This document shows positions 18,471 to 26,659 of a DNA stretch of 64,000 nt, one piece after another. Position numbers and translations under genes: made by a program. Under the pieces are notes generated by a model, which was given only the letters and a program-made list of their open reading frames with translations, ran no database searches and was not told the DNA's origin. Position 1 is the stretch's first letter. Each line of letters begins with the position of its first letter. Origin of the DNA: a bacterium (lineage in GTDB: Bacteria > 4484-113 > JAFGCY01); assembly GCA_020849855.1 (NCBI GenBank), contig JADZFO010000006.1, forward strand, positions 7,982-71,981. The letters are read 5' to 3'.

Positions 18471-21400
18471 ATGTTCAGGATTACCGCAGTTGCCCCGGCC
18501 CTGCGCAAAACCCTGCCTATCTGTCTGCTTGCCGCGTTGGCAGCAGGCTGTGGCTCCGGCAGCGGCGGCGGCCTGGACCGGGCCGCGCCCACTGACGCCC
18601 CCTCCTTCGAGGAGCTCTCCAGCCTGCTGCAGCAGGAGTTTGTACGCCTGGGGATCGACCCGCAGCGCAGGCCCGCAGCAGTTTTCGCCGGCGGCGAGGA
18701 TCCGCGTGTGTTTGACCTGCGGGTGCAGACTTTGGGGATTGGCGAAGCGCCTGAGACCTTCAAGGTTGAGCTGAGCTGGACCGAACGTCTGGTTGGCGAC
18801 TATGACGGCAACGGCCGCGTGACGGTTAATGACCTCACCCCCATCGGCCTGAACTTTGGCGCGCAGGTGGACTACGACGCGCCGGCGCTGCATGGCGGCT
18901 TTGGCGGCTGGCCCAGCGGCGACCCGGCCGACGACGGCTCGGGACAGGCGAACTGGCAGCTGGCCAAGGTTGACGGTAACGGCGACGGTGTGATCTCCGT
19001 GCAGGACCTGACCCCCATTGCCATCCACTGGCAGGAGAAGATTGACGGTTACCGCGTGTACCGCCTGGGCCCCGGTGATACCGAGCCGCAGCTGCTGCCC
19101 AATCCGCTGGACGGCGCCAGCCCCCTGACGATGGCGCGCGTGGACAATGCACCGAGCCCGCAGCGCTACAGCCTTGTGCTGGAGGAGCCCTGCAACGGCA
19201 GCTTCCAGTACAGCTATTTCGTGCTGCCCTATGCGGTGGAGGAAGAGGAAGAGGGCGACCGCTCGATTACCGGCTTTGCCGCATTCAACGGCTGTGAGCC
19301 CATGCCGGTTGCGCGCCTGACGGCCAGCCCGCAGTCCGGGGAGATCCCGCTGCTGGTGAGCTTCGACGCTACCAGCTCCACGGACACCGACGGCAGTATC
19401 AGCAGCTATGAGATCGATTTTGGCGAGGGCGCCGGCTGGGAGGCCATGCCGGAGGGACTTGCCGAGCACAGCTATGCGGTGGCCGGCAGCTTTAACGTTC
19501 GCGTGCGGGCCTTTGACGACGACAACAAGTTTGATGTGTCGGATGCGCTGGTGGTGACTGCGCTGGAGCCGGGCGCGAACCTGCCGCCGCAGGCCAGCCT
19601 GAGCGCCAGCCCGCTGAGCGGAGCCCAGGCGCCGCTGGAGGTGAGCTTTGACGCCAGCGCCAGCAGTGACCCCGAGGGCGCTGAACTGAGTTATCTGTGG
19701 GACTTTGGCGACGGTAGCACCGACAGCAGCTCCGGCGCGCAGGTGAGCCACAGCTATGGCGCCGAGAGCGCTTATGAGGCCAGGGTGACCGTGAGCGACG
19801 GCGCCGGCGGCAGCGCGGAGGCGAGCGTGACGGTGCGGATCGGCAACCCGCCGCAGGCCGTGGTGAATGCGGCGCCTCTGGCGGGCAATGCCCCGCTGCT
19901 GGTCAACTTCGACGCCAGCGCAAGTTCTGACGCCTCCCCCGGCAGCATCGCGCGCTTCCTGTGGGACTGGGATAACGACGGCCAGAACGACCTGGACAGC
20001 CAGACCAGCTCCGAGGTCAGCCACGTTTTTGAGCAGCCCGGCGATTACCTGGTGCGCCTGACCGTGGAAGACAACGAGGGCCTGGTGCACAGCGTGACGC
20101 GGGGCGGCGATTCGCTGCCGCTGCTGGTGCATGTGAATGCCCCGCCGACGGTGGACCTGAGCGCCGACCCGCAGGAGGGCGACAAGGACCTGCTGGTCAG
20201 CCTGCAGGCCAGCATCGGCGACAGCGACGGCGTGATCGCGGATATTGAATGGGACTTCGACGGCGACGGCAGCTTCAATGAGGCGGATAACGGCGAGGAG
20301 CTTGCCCGCTTCAGCAGCGATCAGCAGTATCTGTTCACCCAGGAAGGCAGCTATCTTCCTTCAGTGCGCGTCACCGACGACTACGGCGCGGTGAGCACTG
20401 ACAGCGTGGCCGTGAATGTGACCGTCAACGACCCGCCGGTGGCGGCAGCCAGCGCCAGCGTGCTAAGCGGCATCAGCCCGCTGACGGTGGACTTTGATGC
20501 TTCAGCAAGCAGCGACGACCATGGTGTGGTTGTCTATGAATGGGACTGGGAGAGCGACGGTACATATGACGAAAGCAGCCCGACGCCGCTGGCCCAGCAC
20601 ACCTTTAACAGCGGCGGCCTGGTGCAGGTGACCCTGCGGGTCAGCGACGCCAGCGGTCTGACCGGCACCCAGATGCTGGACCTGACCATCGACCGCTGGG
20701 TCCACACCTGGGGCACCGCTTTGCCCGAGGGCCTCAGCGAGCTGCTTATAGATGGCAGCGGGGATGTGTATGCCGCCGGTCTATACAGTGGCGCCGACAA
20801 TGATGAAGTGCTGCTGCTTAAGTTCGGAGTGGCCGGGAACCTGATCTGGTCAAAGACCTGGGGCGGGCTGGGTGATGAAAGCGTCCGCGGCATGTGCTTT
20901 GACGCCGAAGGCAATGTGGTCATCTGCGGCGACACTGACAGCTTCAGCGAGGCCCAGCGCGGCTACGTTGCCTCATTCAACAGCGACGGCGAGATCAACT
21001 GGCAGTACCAGTGGAACATTGCTGACGACCAGTCGCACCTTGGAGGCGTCTGCCTGCACCCGGGCGGCAATCTGGCCCTGGCCGGCGACTTCTCTGATGG
21101 CGGAGACAAAGACGCGGCCCTGCTGCTGATGTCCACCGAGGGCAGCCTGACCTGGCAGCGCTACTGGCGCAAGAATGCCGGTACTGAGCTGTTCAACACC
21201 CTGACCGCTGACGCCGACGGCAATATCTATGCCGTGGGCAGCCGCTTCGACGACCTGTCCGGGCCTTCGCTGAACGCGCTGGTGACATCCTTCGGCAGCG
21301 ATGGCAGCCTGCTGTGGGATGTCCAGTACGACCGCAGCTCCAAGGCCGACAACGCAGACTGCGTGGCCTATGACAACCTTAGTGACAGGCTGCTGGTGGG

Positions 21401-21926
21401 CGGCTACAGCGCTTCGACCAACAATGCCGCCAGCAAGGACGGCCTGCTGCTGCTCTTTGCCCCGGACGGCATGCATCTTGGAGCCCTGAGCTATGGCGGG
21501 GCCAGCGAAGACTTCATCACCAGCCTGCAGTTCGACGCCGGCGGCGGGATCCACTTTGGCGGCTGGTCAAACGACCTGCTGTCAAGCGCGGGCCTGTTCA
21601 ACGTGAGCACGAACTCCGCCCTGGATGCGGTGCTGGGCCAGTACCGTTATCAAAGCAGCGGCAGCGAATCCGCGGGCGGCTTTGCAGTGGACGGCGCAGG
21701 CAACATCCACTTCGCAGCGCGCAGCACGGGCAGCCCGGGCAGCATCAGCGAATTCAGCGGTGATTTCCTGACTGTCCGCAGCGCCAACCTGCAGGCGAAC
21801 CTGGGCAGCGCTGGCGACATCAACGCGGGGCTGGTCAGCATTGACGGCACCGTGAGCACACTGAGCGGAAACCTGGACGTGGGCCAGCTGACCGGCGAAG
21901 CACTGCTGCTGCGCTGGGCACCCTGA
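18471..21926 (+). CDS. Secreted lipoprotein with dockerin-like calcium loops, PKD domains and C-terminal beta-propeller-like repeats
   Basis: The 1151-residue lipoprotein has the lipobox LAALAAGC (Cys27). Two dockerin-type EF-hand loops are evident: DYDGNGRVTVNDLTPIGLNF (about residues 107-126) and VDGNGDGVISVQDLTPIAIH (about 165-184). From about residue 275 to 735 come about five PKD domains (SFDATSSTDTDGSISSYEID, DASASSDPEGAELSYLWDFG and variants). The last 400 residues are YVASF/GDG-type repeats resembling beta-propeller blades (LLKFGVAGNLIWSKTWGG, SFNSDGEINWQYQWN). It is probably displayed on the cell surface. GGGGGTG precedes the ATG. The two dockerin loops suggest a cohesin-like partner or simple calcium-stabilised modules. 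Confidence 0.88.
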   Translation: MFRITAVAPALRKTLPICLLAALAAGCGSGSGGGLDRAAPTDAPSFEELSSLLQQEFVRLGIDPQRRPAAVFAGGEDPRVFDLRVQTLGIGEAPETFKVELSWTERLVGDYDGNGRVTVNDLTPIGLNFGAQVDYDAPALHGGFGGWPSGDPADDGSGQANWQLAKVDGNGDGVISVQDLTPIAIHWQEKIDGYRVYRLGPGDTEPQLLPNPLDGASPLTMARVDNAPSPQRYSLVLEEPCNGSFQYSYFVLPYAVEEEEEGDRSITGFAAFNGCEPMPVARLTASPQSGEIPLLVSFDATSSTDTDGSISSYEIDFGEGAGWEAMPEGLAEHSYAVAGSFNVRVRAFDDDNKFDVSDALVVTALEPGANLPPQASLSASPLSGAQAPLEVSFDASASSDPEGAELSYLWDFGDGSTDSSSGAQVSHSYGAESAYEARVTVSDGAGGSAEASVTVRIGNPPQAVVNAAPLAGNAPLLVNFDASASSDASPGSIARFLWDWDNDGQNDLDSQTSSEVSHVFEQPGDYLVRLTVEDNEGLVHSVTRGGDSLPLLVHVNAPPTVDLSADPQEGDKDLLVSLQASIGDSDGVIADIEWDFDGDGSFNEADNGEELARFSSDQQYLFTQEGSYLPSVRVTDDYGAVSTDSVAVNVTVNDPPVAAASASVLSGISPLTVDFDASASSDDHGVVVYEWDWESDGTYDESSPTPLAQHTFNSGGLVQVTLRVSDASGLTGTQMLDLTIDRWVHTWGTALPEGLSELLIDGSGDVYAAGLYSGADNDEVLLLKFGVAGNLIWSKTWGGLGDESVRGMCFDAEGNVVICGDTDSFSEAQRGYVASFNSDGEINWQYQWNIADDQSHLGGVCLHPGGNLALAGDFSDGGDKDAALLLMSTEGSLTWQRYWRKNAGTELFNTLTADADGNIYAVGSRFDDLSGPSLNALVTSFGSDGSLLWDVQYDRSSKADNADCVAYDNLSDRLLVGGYSASTNNAASKDGLLLLFAPDGMHLGALSYGGASEDFITSLQFDAGGGIHFGGWSNDLLSSAGLFNVSTNSALDAVLGQYRYQSSGSESAGGFAVDGAGNIHFAARSTGSPGSISEFSGDFLTVRSANLQANLGSAGDINAGLVSIDGTVSTLSGNLDVGQLTGEALLLRWAP

Positions 21927-21941
21927 TACTCGCGGCGGGAC

Positions 21942-23165
21942 CTAGAGGCTCAGCCGCTCGATGCGAACGCGGCCGATCCTGTTCTTCTCCACGCTGAGGA
22001 TGGTGAAGCGCAGACCGTCGCAGTCAAGCTGGTCGTTCACAGCCGGTATCCGGCCCAGGGCGTCCACGATGTAGCCGCCAACGGTGTCCACGTCCTCAGC
22101 CTGCAGGTCCAGCCCCAGCAGCTCGGCCAGGTCATCCAGCGGGAGCTGGGCGGTCACCACATAGCTGCCGTCCTCGCGCTGGTGCACCAGCTTGCTCTCG
22201 TCGTCGTACTCGTCCTGGATCTCGCCGACGATTTCTTCCAGCAGGTCCTCGATCGTGACCACGCCCGCCGTGCCGCCGTACTCGTCCAGCACGATGGCCA
22301 TGTGGCTCTTGTGCTTCTGCAGGTCGCGCAGGGCGTCATCGACCTTCTTGCTCTCCGGGAGGAAGAGCGGGTCCATCAGCAGCTCGCGCAGGGTGAAGTT
22401 ATCCGTGCCGTCACCGCGGGCCAGGAACTCGAAAAGGTCGCGTAGATGCAGCACGCCGATGACGTTGTCGATAGTGTCCTCGTAAACCGGGAAGCGGCTG
22501 AAGCGCGCACCGGCCACCTCGGCCAGGATGCGCTCCGCCGGCCAGGAGATGTCAAGCGCGACCACATCCGGCCGCGGCTTCATCACCTCGCGCACAGTGG
22601 TGTCGCCCATTTCAAGGATGTTCTCGATCAGCTCGCGCTCGGCGGCTTCAACTTCCTCGCCGGAGGCCATGGTGATCTCGAACTCCGAATTGTCGTCACC
22701 ATTGCGCGAACCCTTCTGAAGGTTGCCCCAGGGGGTCAGCACGCGGCCCAGGGCCACTGCTATGCCCACGCCCCAGCTCATGCCGCCGCGGCGCGGGCCG
22801 GCCTGCCCGGCCAGGCCCAGCAGTACCGAGAAGACCAGGCTGGCAAGCACGGCAAAAAGGAAGCCATCGCCCCAGAAGTTCAGGTAGCCCGGGCTGGGAA
22901 CAGCGTGACCCAGCTCGCCGAGTGAGTCCGCCTCAAGCCAGAGCACAAAGCGCCAGACGGCGGTGGCAAGCACCAGCAGCAGCACAGCAGCCTGCAGGCA
23001 GCGCCAGGCCGCCGGACGGGCCACGCTGCGGCTTTGGATGCCCAGCAGCAGCCCCTGCAGCAGTACCCCGCAGCCCAGGGAGAGCAGGATCGCCAGCGCC
23101 AGCCAGATATAGTCGGGCGGGCTCAGGAGCAGCGCCAGGCAACTAAGCGGTATATCATCACTCAT
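21942..23165 (-). CDS. CorC/HlyC-type CBS-pair membrane protein
   Basis: The 407-residue protein has an N-terminal membrane region of about three to four segments (residues 15-125). A tandem CBS pair follows (about 190-310, with MKPRPDVVALDISWPAERIL and the typical DEYGGTAGVVTIEDLLEEIV). The C-terminal CorC_HlyC domain ends the protein (EDGSYVVTAQLPLDDLAELL to the end). The family is linked to Mg2+/Co2+ efflux and CBS domains bind adenine nucleotides. It follows ybeY, the usual phoH-ybeY-corC neighbourhood. Its ATG overlaps the stop of a 12-codon leader ORF and has no ribosome site of its own. Confidence 0.9.
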   Translation of the reverse strand: MSDDIPLSCLALLLSPPDYIWLALAILLSLGCGVLLQGLLLGIQSRSVARPAAWRCLQAAVLLLVLATAVWRFVLWLEADSLGELGHAVPSPGYLNFWGDGFLFAVLASLVFSVLLGLAGQAGPRRGGMSWGVGIAVALGRVLTPWGNLQKGSRNGDDNSEFEITMASGEEVEAAERELIENILEMGDTTVREVMKPRPDVVALDISWPAERILAEVAGARFSRFPVYEDTIDNVIGVLHLRDLFEFLARGDGTDNFTLRELLMDPLFLPESKKVDDALRDLQKHKSHMAIVLDEYGGTAGVVTIEDLLEEIVGEIQDEYDDESKLVHQREDGSYVVTAQLPLDDLAELLGLDLQAEDVDTVGGYIVDALGRIPAVNDQLDCDGLRFTILSVEKNRIGRVRIERLSL

Positions 23166-23200
23166 AAGTTAAAGGTGTTCGTGAATTGGTTTGACAGCAT
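23162..23200 (-). CDS. 12-codon leader ORF coupled to the CorC/HlyC gene
   Basis: On the minus strand AAGGAG lies 9 bases before an ATG that opens MLSNQFTNTFNL and stops at TGA. The stop overlaps the start of the CorC/HlyC gene as ATGA. The downstream gene lacks a ribosome site, so ribosomes terminating here are the likely source of its translation. The peptide has no obvious stalling motif; it could simply be a coupling device. Confidence 0.5.
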   Translation of the reverse strand: MLSNQFTNTFNL

Positions 23201-23223
23201 GAGGGCAATCTCCTTGTACAGGG

Positions 23224-23712
23224 CTAATGCCCGTAGACCCTGAGCCGCAGGCCGAGGCCGGCCAGCAGTTCATCGGCCCTGCGCTGCATCCGGGCTTCCT
23301 CGGCATCAGTTTCGTGGTCGAAGCCTGCCAGGTGCAGCAGTCCATGGGTGATGAGGGCGATGCACTCGTCCTCGACGCTGTTGCCATTGCTCCTGGCCTG
23401 GCGCTGGGCGGTCTCCCAGGAGAGGGCGATATCGCCGGCGTGCAAATCGGCAGCTTCGGAGCCAGGCCCCGCTGCGTCCGCATTGGCCGGGAAGGAGAGC
23501 ACGTCGGTGGGCCGGTCCACCGCGCGGAACTCACGGTTCAGGCGGCGGATGGATTCGTCTCCGGTCACCCGCAGGGCAACCGTCTGGCCGGGGAAGAGGC
23601 TTGCCGCAATCTGCTCAGCCGCGCCAACCAGGCGCGACCAACTTCGCGGCGGTACGTCCACCTCACTGGACGCGTCCAGATGCTTAGTAGAGGTTTCCAC
23701 TAATAAGCCCAA
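23224..23712 (-). CDS. ybeY: Endoribonuclease YbeY (rRNA maturation factor)
   Basis: The 162-residue metalloprotein takes part in 16S rRNA 3' processing and ribosome quality control. The zinc-binding signature HGLLHLAGFDHE is intact (about residues 122-133), and the preceding RLNREFRAVDRPTDVLSFP is characteristic of the family. The start is TTG at 23712, 6 bases after TATAAT in an extended -10 (TGTTATAAT) and without a ribosome site, so the transcript seems leaderless. It is followed by the CorC/HlyC gene. Confidence 0.94.
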   Translation of the reverse strand: MGLLVETSTKHLDASSEVDVPPRSWSRLVGAAEQIAASLFPGQTVALRVTGDESIRRLNREFRAVDRPTDVLSFPANADAAGPGSEAADLHAGDIALSWETAQRQARSNGNSVEDECIALITHGLLHLAGFDHETDAEEARMQRRADELLAGLGLRLRVYGH

Positions 23713-23718
23713 GGCTGG

Positions 23719-23747
23719 ATTATAACAGTCTGCCCGCCTCCTATAAT
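23719..23747. promoter_or_regulatory. Symmetric divergent promoter: ATTATA-N17-TATAAT
   Basis: Two perfect TATAAT boxes face away from each other with 17 bases between them, so each occupies the position expected for the other's -35 element. The minus-strand box (23719-23724) is 6 bases before the TTG of ybeY. The plus-strand box (23742-23747) is 6 bases before the GTG of the retropepsin-like gene at 23754. Both transcripts are predicted to be leaderless, and the two directions probably compete for one polymerase. Confidence 0.65.
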
Positions 23748-23753
23748 CAGGCT

Positions 23754-26084
23754 GTGATAGCGCCCCTCAAACTGCCCGGGCTGGCGGGTCTGGCCCTGGC
23801 AATACTGATTCTCTGCGCGGGTGCCGCGAATGCGGCGCCTGCTGCTGCCGCGCCGGACAAGGCAGTGCAGCCGCCGGCAGCCGTGGATCCCGGCAAGGGC
23901 GGCGGGACCAGCGCCAGCGGCCAGGGCCAGGCAAAGCGCAGCTATGCCCCCGCGGCGGCCATGACCACGGGCGCTGACCATGGCAGCTATACCTATACCG
24001 CCCGGGTGATCCACAACGACCGCAAGTACATGTCCTATGTGAAAGGGAACATTGACCTTGCCAGCGGCGATTTCTTCGAGGAGATCACCCAGAGTTACAT
24101 CCTGGATTTCAAGGTGATGCCCGGCAAGCTGGAAGCCGCGCCGCAGGCCATGCCTTCCGTGTGGCAGGTGGCGGGCCGGCCGGCCCAGCGCTTTGGCTCG
24201 GCCACGGATGCCAACTCCCTGCCCTCTTTCGGTTCCTCCCTGCTGCGGCACTTCATCATCGGCCAGGTGATCGGCGCGCCCCAGAGCATCAAGGCCGGGA
24301 CCTGCTATATCGCCCAGCAGCTTGAGATTGACACCATCTCCCTTGACGACACCGGATTTGAGATCGTCGGGCGCTACCGCGGCGGTCCGCTGGTGCTGGT
24401 CGGCTCGCGGCAGCTTGTCAACGGGCGGCGCGTGCCGCGTGACATGGCTATCCTGGGGCCTACGGGCGAGCTATACCAGTACTTCTTTGAGGACTTCCAC
24501 TACAGCGATGCCGCGCTGAACCCGCCGGTAGCGCTGCCGCAGTTCAACAGCGCGGATTATGTGAGCTTCCCGGAAGGCGAAGCCCAGGCCGTGGCGATCC
24601 GCCCGGTCAAGGACTGGCTGGTCTTCCAGGCCAGCCTGCCCAGCGGGCGCCAGCTGAACCTGCTGCTGGACTCCGGCGCCGACACCATGATCGTGGACGA
24701 TCTGGTGCTGGAACTGGACGCCGGCCTGACCGCCAGCGGCGACACCACCATGGAGGGCGCGGTGGCCTCCAGCCGGATGAAGCTTTACAAGGGCTTCAGC
24801 TTTAATGTCGGCGGGGTGGAGTTCCGCAACCTGCCGGTTGTCGGCGGCACGATCACCAACATCGCCTTTGGCGCGGGCATGCGCATCCATGGCGTGGTGG
24901 GCAGCGAAGTGCTGCAGCTCTGCCGCCTGGACCTGGACCTCGACAAGGGCCAGATGCGTCTGCTGCCCGCCAGCGCCGCGCCGCCCGCCGGTAATCCCCT
25001 GCCCCTGACCTTCATCAACGACTTTCCGCATGTTGAGGCCGAGGTGGCCGGCAAGGGCAAGGCCCTGATGCTGCTGGACACCGGCCAGCGCTCACCGGTC
25101 TCGGTCAACCTTGACGCGCTGCAGGACTACAAGCTGGACGACAGCCTGGTCATGGACGGCTTCCTTGGCGATATCGGCGGCTCGCTGCTGCCGCGCTACA
25201 TGCTGGAGAAGCTGGATGTCACCCTGGGCGGGCAGACCTTTGAGGAGAAGACGGTGGATGCCGCCCCGGAGGGCACATACCACTACAACGGTGTCCCGGT
25301 GATCGGATCCATCGGCTTCTCGCTGCTGGCCCGGCACTATGGCGGCGTTACCTTTGACTACCACAACAAGTACCTGTACCTGCGCGACCCGTCGCAGCAG
25401 CGCGAGTTCAAGACCTCCACGGAGGCCTGGACCGCCTGGCAGACCAAGCACTATGACCCCGCGCGCCTGGCAAAGAACCTGGCGGATGAGACGCAGAAGA
25501 CGGGCTATGAACTGCTGGCAGCGGAGCTGGCAGAAACGGCTGCGGCGGCCGCGCCTCCGCGCGACCCGGTCGAGGCCCTGCTGGCGGATGCCGGTCTTGC
25601 GGATCCCGCCCAGCAAGAGCCCACGGCAGGCGCAGTGGACTCTTCATCAGCCGCCCAGCAGCAGGACAACAGCGGCCCTGCCGCCAGCGGCCCGGCTGAT
25701 CCCGGCGCGCCAGCCTTCCGCCTGGAGGCCCGGGAGCCGAAGGCCGCAGATTCGTCCACAGCAGCGCTGGATCCGGCTGCCGAGGAAACCGCGCCTGGCG
25801 CGGAAGATTCAGCCGGCCTAGGCCGCGGCTCGCGGCCACCGGGAGAAGTGCTGCCGCCCATGACCCTGAAGAAGACCAGCCGCCGACTGCAGGGAAGCGA
25901 TGCCGTGGCCATGTCGGGGGCCGGCCTGAACAGCGGCGAGCTGTGGGGAGCACTGAGCGGCCCAGCCCAGCTGAACCGTGCCGGCGAGATCGGCCCGGAC
26001 AAGGAGCCGCCGGCCTGGCTGGCGGGGCTGCGCAGCGCCGGGGCGATTCTGGCCGGCGCCCTGCGTGCCGCGCTGCGGCCCTAG
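23754..26084 (+). CDS. Secreted retropepsin-like aspartyl protease homologue
   Basis: The 776-residue protein has a Sec signal peptide (LAGLALAILILCAGAANA). Two retropepsin-like domains follow, the first with LLLDSGADTMIVDD (about residues 301-314) and the second with LMLLDTGQRSPVSV (about 439-452). Each has the D-[ST]-G motif of pepsin-type aspartic proteases; in the second the third residue after Asp-Thr-Gly departs from the usual Ala. The last 180 residues are a low-complexity Ala/Pro/Glu tail. Bacterial proteins of this class are often periplasmic and paired with PDZ domains, which I do not see here. The GTG start is leaderless, adjoining a TATAAT box. Confidence 0.75.
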   Translation: MIAPLKLPGLAGLALAILILCAGAANAAPAAAAPDKAVQPPAAVDPGKGGGTSASGQGQAKRSYAPAAAMTTGADHGSYTYTARVIHNDRKYMSYVKGNIDLASGDFFEEITQSYILDFKVMPGKLEAAPQAMPSVWQVAGRPAQRFGSATDANSLPSFGSSLLRHFIIGQVIGAPQSIKAGTCYIAQQLEIDTISLDDTGFEIVGRYRGGPLVLVGSRQLVNGRRVPRDMAILGPTGELYQYFFEDFHYSDAALNPPVALPQFNSADYVSFPEGEAQAVAIRPVKDWLVFQASLPSGRQLNLLLDSGADTMIVDDLVLELDAGLTASGDTTMEGAVASSRMKLYKGFSFNVGGVEFRNLPVVGGTITNIAFGAGMRIHGVVGSEVLQLCRLDLDLDKGQMRLLPASAAPPAGNPLPLTFINDFPHVEAEVAGKGKALMLLDTGQRSPVSVNLDALQDYKLDDSLVMDGFLGDIGGSLLPRYMLEKLDVTLGGQTFEEKTVDAAPEGTYHYNGVPVIGSIGFSLLARHYGGVTFDYHNKYLYLRDPSQQREFKTSTEAWTAWQTKHYDPARLAKNLADETQKTGYELLAAELAETAAAAAPPRDPVEALLADAGLADPAQQEPTAGAVDSSSAAQQQDNSGPAASGPADPGAPAFRLEAREPKAADSSTAALDPAAEETAPGAEDSAGLGRGSRPPGEVLPPMTLKKTSRRLQGSDAVAMSGAGLNSGELWGALSGPAQLNRAGEIGPDKEPPAWLAGLRSAGAILAGALRAALRP

Positions 26085-26185
26085 GCTGTACTTTCAGACG
26101 CCTCTTCTTTGGCCTGCAAAATGTGGCCCGCCGGCCGTTGCAGCGCTTTTGAAACGCGCCCTGCGATACCTTCCCGCTTATGAGC

Positions 26186-26191
26186 TAGAAT
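26186..26191 (+). promoter_or_regulatory. -10 box (TAGAAT) for leaderless csrA
   Basis: TAGAAT is followed by GCTAGC and then the GTG start of csrA at 26198. The 6-base spacing and the missing ribosome site suggest a leaderless transcript, so this csrA cannot be autoregulated through GGA sites in a leader. Confidence 0.5.
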
Positions 26192-26197
26192 GCTAGC

Positions 26198-26620
26198 GTG
26201 CTCGTGGTCACCCGCAAGCCGGGCGAGAAGATCGTCCTGGGCCAGAACTATCTCGTTGAGGTAGTGGCCGTGGAGCGCGGTGTTGTAAAGGTCGCCCTGA
26301 ATGTGGACCAGCCGGTAACACTGATGCCGGGCCGCATTGAAGTTGACGGCAGCACCGAACCGGGCCAGCAGTCGCGCGTGATCCAGGTCAGCCGCAAGGT
26401 GGATGACAGCGTGGTCATCGGCACAGAGCCCGACCGCCTGATTGAAATCCTCATTGTTTCAGTCAAGGGCGAGGCCGTGCGTATCGGCGTGAAGGCACCG
26501 CGGGACGTGCAGGTCTACCGCGAGGAAGTCTACGAAGAAATCCGCCGCCAGAACATCGCCGCCGCGCAGCCGGTTGAAATCAACCCTGAGGGCCTTGGCG
26601 GCCTGATGGACCGCCGCTAG
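26198..26620 (+). CDS. csrA: Double-length CsrA: two CsrA units in one chain
   Basis: CsrA is normally a 60-70 residue homodimeric RNA-binding regulator; this protein has 140 residues and two units. Unit 1 (residues 1-50) starts MLVVTRKPGEKIVLG and continues VKVALNVDQPVTL. Unit 2 (about 60-120) starts VIQVSRKVDDSVVIG and continues VRIGVKAPRDVQVYREEVY plus the C-terminal helix. Both keep Arg6. Position 44, a key RNA contact, is Arg in unit 2 (YREEV) but Pro in unit 1, and unit 1 lacks the helix. In dimers each RNA site joins beta1 of one subunit to beta5 of the other, so this chain should hold one intact and one damaged site. Confidence 0.85.
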   Translation: MLVVTRKPGEKIVLGQNYLVEVVAVERGVVKVALNVDQPVTLMPGRIEVDGSTEPGQQSRVIQVSRKVDDSVVIGTEPDRLIEILIVSVKGEAVRIGVKAPRDVQVYREEVYEEIRRQNIAAAQPVEINPEGLGGLMDRR

Positions 26621-26659
26621 GCCGAGTGAATCCTGCCTGCAGGTGCAGGCCGGCCGGAC

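Noticed and set aside
18438-20132. 564-codon minus-strand ORF rich in His, Arg and Ala
   Set aside because: It is antisense to the PKD/dockerin lipoprotein and its composition is that of an antisense shadow.
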